The notes beneath the pieces were generated by a model, which was given only the letters and a program-made list of their open reading frames with translations, searched no databases and was not told the origin of the DNA. The position numbers and the translations under genes were made by a program. From an uncultured Eubacterium sp. (GTDB taxonomy: Bacteria > Bacillota > Clostridia > Lachnospirales > Lachnospiraceae), in NCBI GenBank assembly GCA_910583555.1, contig CAJTXO010000013.1, positions 1 through 64,000 on the forward strand: DNA of 64,000 bases. The letters are read 5' to 3'. Shown in pieces: positions 15,841 to 24,690 of this stretch (its first letter is position 1; each line of letters begins with the position of its first letter).

Positions 15841-17559
15841 ATGAGTGTGAATACATCACAAGAATTACGAAATATGCTGCGGCAGATCGACCGTAAAGGG
15901 TATCCGGCCTATAAGCAGCTTCGCGGTACATACCGTTTTCCAGAGTATGTGCTGGACATCGAGCATGTACAGGGGGATCCGTTTGCCGCGCCGTCGAAAG
16001 TCAGTATCCATGTCGATGGCGGGACGGCGGCATTTCCAGAAGAACTTTACCGTCTGCCATGTCAGAAGACGGCATTGGAAGACACGCTGCTGCGCGAGAT
16101 GGGGAAACAGCTGCGCACCGTATCGTTTCAGGCAAAGGGGTCAGGAAAATCGGGCCTGATGTCTGTGAGCAGTCCGGGCCAGGAAGTGTTAGAGCGGAGC
16201 GGGTGTCAGCTGGAGGCGGACACGGGAAATCTGATCCTGCGTATGGAAATCGGTTTTCCGGCAAATGGCAGGACGATCAATGCCAGGGAATTAGAGAAGA
16301 TTTTATTTGATTTTCTGCCTAAGTGCGCGGGAAAGAGTTTATATTATAAGGCGCTGGATGCAGGGAAACTGCAGAAAACGGCGCAGCTGGCAGAGGATCA
16401 GCATGCGGTGAGGAATGAGTTAAAGCAGCGCGGACTGGTGGCTTTTGTGGCGAATGGGGCGATCCTTCCACGGGAATCCGGTGTGAGTTCGCGGCCGATG
16501 AAGGGCGCCGTGCCGTTTCAGTCTCCTCCCTCAATGGAAGTCGAACTGACGCTGCCAAACAAGGGGAAGATCGTTGGCATGGGCATTAAAAAAGGCGTGA
16601 CGCTCATCGTCGGCGGCGGATATCACGGGAAATCCACGCTGTTAAAAGCTTTGGAGTTAGGAGTATACAATCATATCGCTGGAGACGGCAGGGAGTTTGT
16701 GATCACCGATGATACGGCCATGAAACTGCGCGCGGAAGATGGAAGAAGTGTCCGTGATGTCGATATTTCCATGTTTATCCGAAATCTCCCAAATGGAAAA
16801 GAGACGGATATTTTTTGCACGGAGGATGCGAGCGGCAGTACTTCACAGGCGGCAAATGTCGTAGAGGCGATGGAGACCGGCAGCGATGTGTTTCTGATCG
16901 ATGAGGATACGAGTGCTACGAATTTTATGATCCGGGACGAGTTGATGCAGCGTGTCGTACACCGCGAGGAGGAGCCGATCACACCGTATATCGAGAGAAT
17001 CCGTGAATTGTATGAGGAGCACGGGATTTCGACGGTATTGGTAGCAGGAAGCTCGGGCAGTTATTTTTACAAGGCTGACTGTATCGTGCAGATGAACCGC
17101 TATGTACCGGCGGATATAACAGAATTCGCAAAGGAGCAGGCGCGGCTCTGCGCGGGGACAGACGCAGAGCCGGACACACTGGACAGTCCGGCGTTTGGCA
17201 GGCCTGCGTTTCAACGTACCTTTTCACAGAACCGGAAGCTGGCGGGCAGTGACCGGATCAAGATGAAAACGATGGGGATGGACGGCATCAGCATCGACCG
17301 TGAGACGATCGATCTGCGCTATCTGGAGCAGCTGGCGGACCCGGAACAGTTATCTATGCTCGCGCAGATTGTAAAATATGCCGAACTGCGCATTTTCGAT
17401 GGGAAGAAAACTCTTGTCCAGGTCGTGGATCATTTGGAAGAGAAGATGAGGGAAAAAGGATTTGCCGGCATTTGCGGGGACAGGGGTGTGTCCTCGGGAC
17501 TGGCGATGCCGAGAAGACAGGAGATCTTTGCCTGCCTGAACCGTTACCGACAGTTGTAG
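15841..17559 (+). CDS. ABC-class ATPase of the COG3044 type
   Basis: A 572-residue soluble protein of the family annotated as 'predicted ATPase of the ABC class'. The N-terminal ~240 residues are family-specific. The ATPase part starts near residue 245 with VGGGYHGKSTLLKALELGVY as an unusual Walker A (GGGYHGKST). EDASGSTSQAANVVEAME occupies the signature-like region, and VFLIDEDTSATNFM is the Walker B, with Asp-Glu. No membrane segments or transporter partner are present, and its function is not established. ATG 15841 touches GGAGG, so GTG 15847 (spacing 7) is an alternative start. It is separated from the che block by a terminator and ends at a shared bidirectional terminator. Confidence 0.85.
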   Translation: MSVNTSQELRNMLRQIDRKGYPAYKQLRGTYRFPEYVLDIEHVQGDPFAAPSKVSIHVDGGTAAFPEELYRLPCQKTALEDTLLREMGKQLRTVSFQAKGSGKSGLMSVSSPGQEVLERSGCQLEADTGNLILRMEIGFPANGRTINARELEKILFDFLPKCAGKSLYYKALDAGKLQKTAQLAEDQHAVRNELKQRGLVAFVANGAILPRESGVSSRPMKGAVPFQSPPSMEVELTLPNKGKIVGMGIKKGVTLIVGGGYHGKSTLLKALELGVYNHIAGDGREFVITDDTAMKLRAEDGRSVRDVDISMFIRNLPNGKETDIFCTEDASGSTSQAANVVEAMETGSDVFLIDEDTSATNFMIRDELMQRVVHREEEPITPYIERIRELYEEHGISTVLVAGSSGSYFYKADCIVQMNRYVPADITEFAKEQARLCAGTDAEPDTLDSPAFGRPAFQRTFSQNRKLAGSDRIKMKTMGMDGISIDRETIDLRYLEQLADPEQLSMLAQIVKYAELRIFDGKKTLVQVVDHLEEKMREKGFAGICGDRGVSSGLAMPRRQEIFACLNRYRQL

Positions 17560-17601
17560 AAAGAACGAACCTATCCATGCGAACTGCGCGGCAGAAATGT
17601 G

Positions 17602-17634
17602 AAAAGCCCTTGCTTTTAGCAGGGCTTTTTGTTT
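17602..17634. terminator. Bidirectional intrinsic terminator
   Basis: AAAAGCCCT (17602-17610) and AGGGCTTTT (17621-17629) form a 9-bp stem with a 10-base loop. A/T runs on both sides serve the convergent ATPase gene and the ABC importer operon. Confidence 0.85.
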
Positions 17635-17671
17635 TGACCATATCACTACTTTTGTAGAAAATTCAATTGGT

Positions 17672-18433
17672 TTAGTCGGTTTTCAATTTCCCCAGAAATT
17701 CATTCATTCTCACATGATCGGAGTTAAACACTTCGTCCGGCGTTCCCTCGACAGCGATCACTCCTTTATCCATAAAAATGACGCGGTCGGAAATGTTTTT
17801 TGCGAATTCCATTTCGTGTGTGACGATGACCATTGTCATTTTTGCTTCTGCCAGGGATTTGATGACTTTTAGCACCTCGCCGGTGAGTTCTGGATCGAGT
17901 GCCGACGTCGGCTCGTCGAAAAAGAGTACTTTCGGGTTTAGCGCCATCGCCCGCGCGATGGCGACGCGCTGCTGCTGCCCGCCGGAAAGCTGGTGCGGAT
18001 AATCGTGCGCCTTTTCCTCGAGCCCCATCTTTTTTAACAGCTCAGCAGCTTCCTGAAGTACTTCGCTTTTCGGGCGCTTTTGAATGTGGAGCGGCGCGTC
18101 CGTGATGTTTTTTAACACGGTATAATGGGGAAAGAGGTTAAAATTCTGGAAGACGAGTCCGAATGACTGCCGGATCTTTTCAAGCTCTGCATTTTTGGCG
18201 TAGACGCTTGTGTTTCCCTCGATCCTGGCGGCCGCCTCGCCCAGATAATATAGATCTCCGTAATCCATTTTTTCTAACAATGTGGCGCACCGCAACAGGG
18301 TGGATTTGCCGGAACCCGATGGCCCGATGATCGAGAGGACTTCGCCCTCGCGTACTTTGAGGGAAATATCTTTTAGCACATCCAGCGTGCCGAATGATTT
18401 TTTGACATGATTCATTTCAAGATAGGTGTTCAA
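17672..18433 (-). CDS. Polar amino-acid ABC transporter ATP-binding protein
   Basis: The 253-residue ATPase of a type I ABC importer. It has Walker A GPSGSGKSTLL, a Q-loop in VFQNFNLFPHYTVL, the signature LSGGQQQRVAIARA, Walker B VLFFDEPTSALDP and the switch histidine in VTHEM. It is nearest to the GlnQ/HisP group that energises uptake of polar amino acids. It lies 12 bases after the permease gene on the minus strand and is the last gene of the three-gene importer operon. The substrate cannot be assigned from the ATPase. Confidence 0.92.
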   Translation of the reverse strand: MNTYLEMNHVKKSFGTLDVLKDISLKVREGEVLSIIGPSGSGKSTLLRCATLLEKMDYGDLYYLGEAAARIEGNTSVYAKNAELEKIRQSFGLVFQNFNLFPHYTVLKNITDAPLHIQKRPKSEVLQEAAELLKKMGLEEKAHDYPHQLSGGQQQRVAIARAMALNPKVLFFDEPTSALDPELTGEVLKVIKSLAEAKMTMVIVTHEMEFAKNISDRVIFMDKGVIAVEGTPDEVFNSDHVRMNEFLGKLKTD

Positions 18434-18445
18434 AGCCGGTTCCTC

Positions 18446-19093
18446 CTATTTATAGTAGTTCATTTTCTTTTCCAGTTTTTCCATGACAAAGGTTACGAGC
18501 AGGTTAAAGATGTAGTAAAAGACAGCAGAGATCGCGAACGGCATCAGTGTTGTCTCGCGCGCGGCGATCTGCTTTGCCATGCTGAACATCTCCATATAAG
18601 ACAGGGAGTAGGCTAGGGACGTGTCTTTGACGAGCGTGATGATCTCATTTGTCACGGATGGCAGTATGATCTTGATCACCTGCGGCAGTATGATTTTGAA
18701 AAACGTCTGCGCGCGGCTGTAACCGAGAATGGTTGCGGCTTCATACTGGCCTTTTGGGATGGCCTCAATGCCTGAGCGGTATATTTCCGCAAAGTAGGCG
18801 GCGTAGTTGACAGCGAATCCGACGATGATGGACGGAAAGCGCCATGAGGCGATCGGCAGCCCGAACAGGTAGAACGGAAAGAAGTAAACTACCATGAGCT
18901 GCAGCATGAGCGGCGTTCCGCGCATGATTGAGATAAATACGCGGGTCACGCCGCTGATCCATTTGATTCTGGACATCCTGCCGAATGCGATGACAAAGCC
19001 GAGCGGCAGGGAAAACAGTAATGTCAGGGCAAAGATGCCGAGGGTACTCAGCATACCCTCGGACATTTGAGAAAGCATAGTGGAAAAGCTCAT
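18446..19093 (-). CDS. Amino-acid ABC transporter permease
   Basis: A 215-residue membrane permease of the HisMQ type. Several hydrophobic segments are evident from residue 12 on, along with MRGTPLMLQLMVVYF and the cytoplasmic coupling loop EIYRSGIEAIPKGQYEAA, which docks the ATPase. Only one permease gene is present, so it should act as a homodimer. It lies 12 bases after the binding-protein gene and 12 before the ATPase. Confidence 0.92.
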   Translation of the reverse strand: MSFSTMLSQMSEGMLSTLGIFALTLLFSLPLGFVIAFGRMSRIKWISGVTRVFISIMRGTPLMLQLMVVYFFPFYLFGLPIASWRFPSIIVGFAVNYAAYFAEIYRSGIEAIPKGQYEAATILGYSRAQTFFKIILPQVIKIILPSVTNEIITLVKDTSLAYSLSYMEMFSMAKQIAARETTLMPFAISAVFYYIFNLLVTFVMEKLEKKMNYYK

Positions 19094-19105
19094 TGATCGT
19101 ACTCC

Positions 19106-19954
19106 TTACTCTAAGCAGGTCATATCGCTTAAGTTATATTTTTTCGCCAGTTCGTCGAACGTGCCGTTGTCTTTTAAATCGTGCAGCGACTTATTTACTT
19201 TGTCCCTCAACTCCTCGTTTCCGAGTTTGAAGCCGATTGCGTACTTTTCTGAATTAAGGTGTTCGTCGAGGATGATGTACTTGCCATTTCCCCTGTTTTC
19301 AATCTGGTACTGTGCCACACCGATGTCCATCGCAATGGCATCGATCGAACCAGCTTCAAGTTCTACAAATGCCGTATTGTAATCGGCGAATTCCTGAATG
19401 CCCTTAAACGTATCGGCAAGAGCTTTCTGACCGCCCTCTTCTTCGCTTTGGAGAAGCTCAAGCGCCGCGGAAGCGGCCTGTACGCCGACTGTTTTGTCTT
19501 TCAGGTCGGCAGTTTTGGAAATACCGGAATCTTTCGCTGTCACGACGACCTGGCTGTTATCCACGTAAGGATCCGACCAGGTATATGCGTCTTCGCGGCC
19601 ATTGACTGTAAATCCGTTCCAAATACAGCTGATGGCGCCGGAATTCAGTTCATTGTCTTTGTTATCCCAGGAAATCGGCTGTTTTACCAGTTCCCATCCG
19701 TTCAGTTTGCAGACTTCCTGCGCGAGTTCCAGGTCAAACCCAGTGTATTCCCCGTTGTCATCCATGTAACCATACGGCGGATATTCGGCGTCGAAGCCTA
19801 CCGTAAATGTCGTGCTGCCGGCAGAAGAGCTGTCATTTGAACTGCCGGAGCTATCAGAGTCAGAAACTCCGCCGCATCCGGTCAGCGCGGTTACGGACAG
19901 TGTGGTGATAGCAAGTGTGCCGATGAGTATTTTTTTTAGTAAATTCTTTTTCAT
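19106..19954 (-). CDS. Amino-acid ABC transporter substrate-binding lipoprotein (SBP family 3)
   Basis: A 282-residue extracytoplasmic binding protein. The signal peptide ends in a lipobox, LTGCGG, with the modified Cys near residue 27, followed by a Ser/Asp-rich tether. The mature part is a family 3 solute-binding fold: VGFDAEYPPYGYMDDNGEY, GFDLELAQEV and WNGFTVNGREDAYTWSDPY are typical of polar amino-acid or cystine binders. It is the first intact gene of the importer operon. Upstream, only 21 bases away, is a broken chemoreceptor gene, so the operon may use that gene's promoter. Confidence 0.92.
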   Translation of the reverse strand: MKKNLLKKILIGTLAITTLSVTALTGCGGVSDSDSSGSSNDSSSAGSTTFTVGFDAEYPPYGYMDDNGEYTGFDLELAQEVCKLNGWELVKQPISWDNKDNELNSGAISCIWNGFTVNGREDAYTWSDPYVDNSQVVVTAKDSGISKTADLKDKTVGVQAASAALELLQSEEEGGQKALADTFKGIQEFADYNTAFVELEAGSIDAIAMDIGVAQYQIENRGNGKYIILDEHLNSEKYAIGFKLGNEELRDKVNKSLHDLKDNGTFDELAKKYNLSDMTCLE

Positions 19955-19975
19955 GATATGCCTCCAAATTTTTTA

Positions 19976-21050
19976 TTAATCTTCCTGTTCGGCATCCTGT
20001 TCTGCCAAACGGAGTGTTTTTGAATCTTCATTCAGGGAAGAAACCAATGCCGTTACTTTCTGAACGATTTCTTTACTTTGTTCGCTGCTCTGATACGTTT
20101 CATTCGTATGAGCAGATACTTCTTCCGTAATCGCTGAAATGGTCTGGATATTGGAAACGATCGTTTTATTGGCAGAAGCCAGTTCCGATACGATCTGATT
20201 CAGTTCCTGCGAGCGGGCGCTTATATTCGTAACCCGGTCACTGATCGTCTCGAATGTCTCCGCTGTTTTCTCGGCGGAATGATTTTGCTCCTGATTGCTG
20301 CTGATCAGTTTATTCGTCGTGGTGATCATGACCTGGAGCTGATTCGAAATATTTCCGATCAGGGAAACGATATCTGCCGTAGCGGAGGTAGTCTGCCCCG
20401 CCAGATTGGAAATTTCCGAGGCAACGACAGCAAATCCTTTACCGGCTTCGCCGGCCCGTGCGGCCTCTCTACTGGCATTCAGCGCCAAAAGGCTTGTTTG
20501 GGAAGCAACGCTCGTGATCAGATCCGTGATGGAGTTCATCTGGCCCGTGTATTCACGAAGAGACTCCAGTGCGGAAGCCACGTCGCTGCCTGCTGCTTCG
20601 GAAGAGGAAGTGAGATCGCGTAAACTGTGAATGAGTTTGCGGCCTTCTGCTACGGCTTCTGTCGTCTGCATCATATCAGAAGATGTATAGTGTCGCGACG
20701 ATCAGTGCCGGAATGGCATATGTAAAGACCAGATCGTTTTGTGCCGTAAACAAAAGGAATGTGTACAGGATGAGAAAGCCATACATCGTTGTGTATTTGA
20801 TCTTGTTATCTTCCCGTGATCTGTGATAGAGACACCATGAGCAGATAACGGGGATGTATGAGAGGGCGATGGTAACCAATACATAAGGCAGTGAGCGGTT
20901 TCCCTTGACGACCTCCAGTATATAGGCAACACAGATGACCGAAACCAAAATCGTCATGGATACGCAGGATACCCTGTTCGCAAGTGCGGTTTCAGACATT
21001 GAAGCCATTTTTTCCCCGAGTTTTCTATCGATGGTTTTTGATTGCTCCAT
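19976..21050 (-). pseudogene. Chemoreceptor gene broken by an out-of-frame internal deletion
   Basis: Two abutting reading frames carry the two ends of a methyl-accepting chemotaxis protein. The upstream part (21050-20676, 124 codons) is a cytoplasmic start followed by four probable membrane segments, ending abruptly in ALIVATLYIF. The downstream part (from 20674, 232 codons) is a cytoplasmic signalling domain with TSLLALNASREAARAGEAG. The frames differ by one base, and the message reads YTSSDMMQ in the second frame across the junction. Intact receptors of this membrane-domain type are longer, so I infer loss of about 100-140 codons of membrane segment and linker, with an out-of-frame join. 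Alternatively, two short proteins could be made by coupled re-initiation (stop and ATG are one base apart). Confidence 0.75.
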
Positions 21051-21259
21051 ACTGATTTCCTCTCCTTTAAATGTAGATGTTCATACCGAATCCAGTATAT
21101 CATATTTGAAGGGAAGAAAAAATACTTTTTTTAAAAAGATTTTTATAAAAAGAAGAAAAAAACTGGATAACAGTTGAAAACCGTGTTATAATATAAGCCT
21201 AAAACAATGCGAAAATGATGTATTCATTAAATCACGTGGGATAATGACAGGGGGGTACG

Positions 21260-22450
21260 ATGCGAGAAAATATCATTTTATATACTGTTTTTATTTTTTT
21301 AGGTGTCTCAGGAACAATAGTTATACCGAAAATGCTTCGTGCAATTGTCGGAATTATACGGAAAAAACGGCTTGTTCAGGCAACAGCAGACAGCGGAAAA
21401 GGAAAATGGGAGCGTGTTTTGGAATGTATGACTCAGGAGTCAGATATGCTTGTTCTCATCTACGATCCGCAAAAAAAATGCGTTGAGTATGTGTCAGAAA
21501 GTGTGAGATGGCTGTTTGGGATCTCAAAGGAAAAAGTTATGCGGGATATGGCGGTTTTGTTCGACTGTCTGGGCCTTTCGAAAAAGGATGTGATCATCCG
21601 GGATTTCTGCCGAACAGAGCTGATCCTGCCGCAGGAGAAAGATTTTCTGGTGATGAATGTGAAAGGAAGTGTGCGCAGTTTTCATATCAGAACGGCGCCT
21701 TCCGGTGATGGGAAAAATATCCTCATGATCGCGGACCGCACAGAGGATTATGAAAAGTCCCTGACATTGAAAACGGCGACCGAAGCATATTTGCGTGAAC
21801 GCGAGGAAAAACAGATCGTTATGGCTTGTCTGAAAAAAATAGCGGTAGATCCTTATCAGGAACAATCTGCCCCGTGGGGAGTTTTACCTGATCAGGAAGT
21901 TACGGCGGTGTTCCAGCAGGTGTCTGATATGATTCAAAATGTGGTTGAGGCGATCGAACCTGACGACGGACAGGAAGGCGGCGTCATTTCGATGGAAAAC
22001 CTGGTCCGGGAAGTGGAGGATCGTGTTTCGCCACGGTTTTCGGAGCGGGGACAGACGCTGAAGATCAATTTGTCCGTAACGGACGAAAAGATCGACGTAG
22101 ATAAGAAACGGGTGCAGCAGGTGATGCGCAGCCTGTTAGAGAATGCCAGCGCGTATTCGCTGCAAAATGGAAATATTACGCTGTCGGTGTCACAGCGGGC
22201 CGGGGATGGGGATTCAGGAAACGAATATGTGATCGTGGTCGAGGATGACGGGATCGGAATACCACCAGAATTTATGCCGAAACTGTTTATGCCGTTTGAG
22301 AGGGCCGATGATCCAAGGGTACGCCGCATTGACGGCGACGGACTCGGACTTGTTATCGTGAAAAATATTGTAGATGATATGGGGGGGAGGATCGAGGTAG
22401 AAAACCGGGAAGAGGGAGGCACCCGTTTTCGGGTTTATCTGGATATGTAA
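21260..22450 (+). CDS. Membrane-anchored PAS/HATPase_c protein lacking a phospho-accepting histidine
   Basis: A 396-residue protein with an N-terminal membrane segment (about 5-25), a PAS-like region (about 50-165) and a C-terminal HATPase_c domain. The domain has an N-box in LLENASAYS, EDDGIGIPPEFM and DGDGLGLVIVKNI. The usual HisKA helix with H-E/D-x-x-P is missing, and I see no histidine at all after about residue 142. It cannot therefore be a conventional autokinase. It could be a phosphatase-type or ATP-binding signalling protein, or a decayed kinase. No response regulator is adjacent. GGGGGG precedes the ATG; the gene is divergent from the broken chemoreceptor. Confidence 0.8.
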   Translation: MRENIILYTVFIFLGVSGTIVIPKMLRAIVGIIRKKRLVQATADSGKGKWERVLECMTQESDMLVLIYDPQKKCVEYVSESVRWLFGISKEKVMRDMAVLFDCLGLSKKDVIIRDFCRTELILPQEKDFLVMNVKGSVRSFHIRTAPSGDGKNILMIADRTEDYEKSLTLKTATEAYLREREEKQIVMACLKKIAVDPYQEQSAPWGVLPDQEVTAVFQQVSDMIQNVVEAIEPDDGQEGGVISMENLVREVEDRVSPRFSERGQTLKINLSVTDEKIDVDKKRVQQVMRSLLENASAYSLQNGNITLSVSQRAGDGDSGNEYVIVVEDDGIGIPPEFMPKLFMPFERADDPRVRRIDGDGLGLVIVKNIVDDMGGRIEVENREEGGTRFRVYLDM

Positions 22451-22466
22451 GCGATGCGATAAAATA

Positions 22467-22501
22467 AAGGGACTGCCGGAAAAGGACAGTCCCTTCTTTT
22501 A
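22467..22501. terminator. Bidirectional intrinsic terminator
   Basis: AAGGGACTG (22467-22475) pairs with CAGTCCCTT (22487-22495), followed by CTTTTATTT on the plus strand and TTTATTTTA on the minus strand. It separates convergent genes. The same GGGACTG/CAGTCCC core recurs at 51947-51977. Confidence 0.85.
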
Positions 22502-23521
22502 TTTCTGTTTTGGAAATTGATCGACTTCTTTTTCTGTTTTCTCTTTTCGTTTCTTTGTAATCCAGAGGATGACCAGAGCGATCAAGCCGATGATCACGGC
22601 GTATGGCATGATACGGATGAAGAAAAACAGCAGGGCCTCTAAAAAGACGAGGAAATTTTTCCACGTATCGGTTATCGTGTTTCCGAGACGTTGGAAAAAG
22701 GTATCTGTTTGTTGTGGTGCTTCATCGTATTTGGTTACCTCGCGGAGCTGCAGTTCAACGGTCGAATAGTCCACGTCAGTCCGAATTTCGGTCATTCTCG
22801 TCCTGATACCCGCGATCTTTACCTGCAATTCCGTCAGTTCTTTTTCCACGCGGATGGCCTGTTCGTCATCCGTGATCGAGGAGAGCATTTTGATATATCG
22901 CTTTTCTTTCGCTTCATAGATCTGCAGGGAAGTGTTCAGATCGGTATATTCCTGTCCGAGATTTTCCACATTCGAAGATTTGGACCGGATGTCCCCTAAC
23001 TGATCGGCGCCATTTAAAAACGTATCGTATCTGTCGTGGGGGACGCGGACGGTAGCTGTGTAGAGCTTCTGTTTTTCTGTCTCTTCTATGTAGTAGGGGT
23101 CCGAAGACTGGCCATCGGAATATTTTTCCTGTTCAATGAATCCGCCTGCGGCTGTGAGCATTTGTTTAAACGTCTGGATGGACGTGTCGTAATCCAGTGT
23201 GTCGATCGACAGATGGCAGGTATAGACGAGCATATCCTGGCGGACGGAAGGAGCGTCCGCGCCGTTATCTGCCTGCTCCCCCGACGTCTGGCCGGCAGAT
23301 TCGTCAGTTCCGGAGGAACCGTCACCGCCGGAAGCGCCGTCAGAATCAGGGATAATGCCTGCGGGATCGCTGATCCCCTCCATTTCCGCGCCGGCGGCGT
23401 TTTCCGAGTGGCTGTCCCTGATGTCCATGCCCGACGAGCTGTCGCTGTCAGATCCGCAGCCACCGGCAGTAAGGATTAAACACATCATAAGGATTGAAAT
23501 GATGATCTTATTTTTTTTCAT
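22499..23521 (-). CDS. DUF4349-type lipoprotein
   Basis: A 340-residue surface lipoprotein. The signal peptide ends in LTAGGCGS, with the lipidated Cys at about residue 22. It is followed by a long Ser/Gly/Asp/Glu-rich spacer to about residue 90. A DUF4349-like globular/coiled-coil region (about 95-280) comes next, with a Leu/Glu-rich coiled coil in ERYIKMLSSITDDEQAIRVE. A C-terminal membrane segment (about 290-320) ends with a basic tail. The family has no established activity. It is the last gene of a minus-strand run headed by the MBOAT protein, 24 bases after the SGNH-like gene, so it may belong with the glycan O-acylation genes, but that is only positional. Confidence 0.82.
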   Translation of the reverse strand: MKKNKIIISILMMCLILTAGGCGSDSDSSSGMDIRDSHSENAAGAEMEGISDPAGIIPDSDGASGGDGSSGTDESAGQTSGEQADNGADAPSVRQDMLVYTCHLSIDTLDYDTSIQTFKQMLTAAGGFIEQEKYSDGQSSDPYYIEETEKQKLYTATVRVPHDRYDTFLNGADQLGDIRSKSSNVENLGQEYTDLNTSLQIYEAKEKRYIKMLSSITDDEQAIRVEKELTELQVKIAGIRTRMTEIRTDVDYSTVELQLREVTKYDEAPQQTDTFFQRLGNTITDTWKNFLVFLEALLFFFIRIMPYAVIIGLIALVILWITKKRKEKTEKEVDQFPKQK

Positions 23522-23545
23522 AGGATCCCTCCTTTATATTTTCCG

Positions 23546-24688
23546 TCACGTGCCATATACTTTGGGAACGAGGCTGCCATCTTCCATTCCCTGGAACGGA
23601 AGCTCGCCGTGTTCTTTGTAGTACTGCTTCCATTCGCCCAGATACGTCCGGCGCTTCGTGATTTCCTGTTCTACATTGTCCTTGTTCAGCAGGATGCCGA
23701 AATTGTAGTATTTACTCGGTTTTCCGGCCATCGTATCGATCATCATGTCACCGATCTCATAATAGTAGTGAGAGATGTCATAATAGTTGTATACGTTCAT
23801 CGCTACGTCATTGAAGGTGTTGAAACACCACGTATCGCCCGCTACCTGCACGACCTGCCGCATGAAATCATACAGGCTGTCGCCTTCGTAGCCGATCATC
23901 TGGCCGGCGAATAGCGATCCGAAAAACACCTGGAATTCCACGCCGTGTGTGTCGCACAGCGTTTTCATCCGTTTCAGGGAGGCAATACATTCGCTTGTGA
24001 CAGCTGATTTGTCAGGCGTTTCAGACTCGAGGTATTCGTAGAACTGATCGACTTTCTTTTTCATGAGGAAGTTGTAATATTCATCTGTCCCTTTGTTTTT
24101 CTCAAAATAGTCGTAATATTTGGTCAGGTTCCGCTCGCCGGTTTCCAGGCACGGATAGCGCACGGAATCGTCGGTCAGTTCCTCATAAGAGAGCTTGAGG
24201 TTTTTGAACAGGAACGAAACATATTCCGCAGCTTTGGAAGTGCCTGCCAGCATCGCCGGCGTTTCGTATATGGCGCCGCGGGATTCCCGGTCAAACTGCT
24301 TGATCTCGGACGTGGAGATTTGGAGCAGGATTTTTTTCGGCGCGGCGTGCTCTACGATATATTTCGTATAGGCCTCGTAGTCCTGGAAGTTTCCGGACAT
24401 GACCCAGCAGTTGTAGTAGTTGTAACCGTCCAGTTCTTTCAGCTTTTCGGTGCGGAGCGCTCCGGCTTTGGAACCGCCGATCAGGTATGCGTCGTATTTT
24501 TCGGAAAAGTGTTTGATGTGCTGCGCCTTCTGCTCGCGCAGGTAATCGTCCTCATCCAGTTCGTAACAGTCGCCGCCCTGGCTTCTGAAATAACCGAGCG
24601 GGTCTACGAAGTAATTGATCCCCATAATGGCGAGCAGGGATGCCGCGATCAAACATACAAAAGAGATACACCATTTTTTCATTGTCAT
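23546..24688 (-). CDS. SGNH-like membrane-anchored protein, probable MBOAT partner (copy with DxxH)
   Basis: A 380-residue protein with an N-terminal membrane anchor (about 5-25) and an extracytoplasmic domain. The segment YLIGGSKAG (about 69-77) resembles the SGNH nucleophile block. YYDISHYYYEIGD carries the Asp-x-x-His expected of block V, so a full Ser/Asp/His triad is possible. Proteins of this kind (DltD, AlgJ/AlgX, PatB types) work with an MBOAT protein to transfer acyl groups to exported polymers. The MBOAT gene is two genes upstream in the same run. The preceding gene is a paralogue and ends 2 bases before this start. GGAGGGAGG precedes the ATG. Confidence 0.75.
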   Translation of the reverse strand: MTMKKWCISFVCLIAASLLAIMGINYFVDPLGYFRSQGGDCYELDEDDYLREQKAQHIKHFSEKYDAYLIGGSKAGALRTEKLKELDGYNYYNCWVMSGNFQDYEAYTKYIVEHAAPKKILLQISTSEIKQFDRESRGAIYETPAMLAGTSKAAEYVSFLFKNLKLSYEELTDDSVRYPCLETGERNLTKYYDYFEKNKGTDEYYNFLMKKKVDQFYEYLESETPDKSAVTSECIASLKRMKTLCDTHGVEFQVFFGSLFAGQMIGYEGDSLYDFMRQVVQVAGDTWCFNTFNDVAMNVYNYYDISHYYYEIGDMMIDTMAGKPSKYYNFGILLNKDNVEQEITKRRTYLGEWKQYYKEHGELPFQGMEDGSLVPKVYGT

Positions 24689-24690
24689 AG

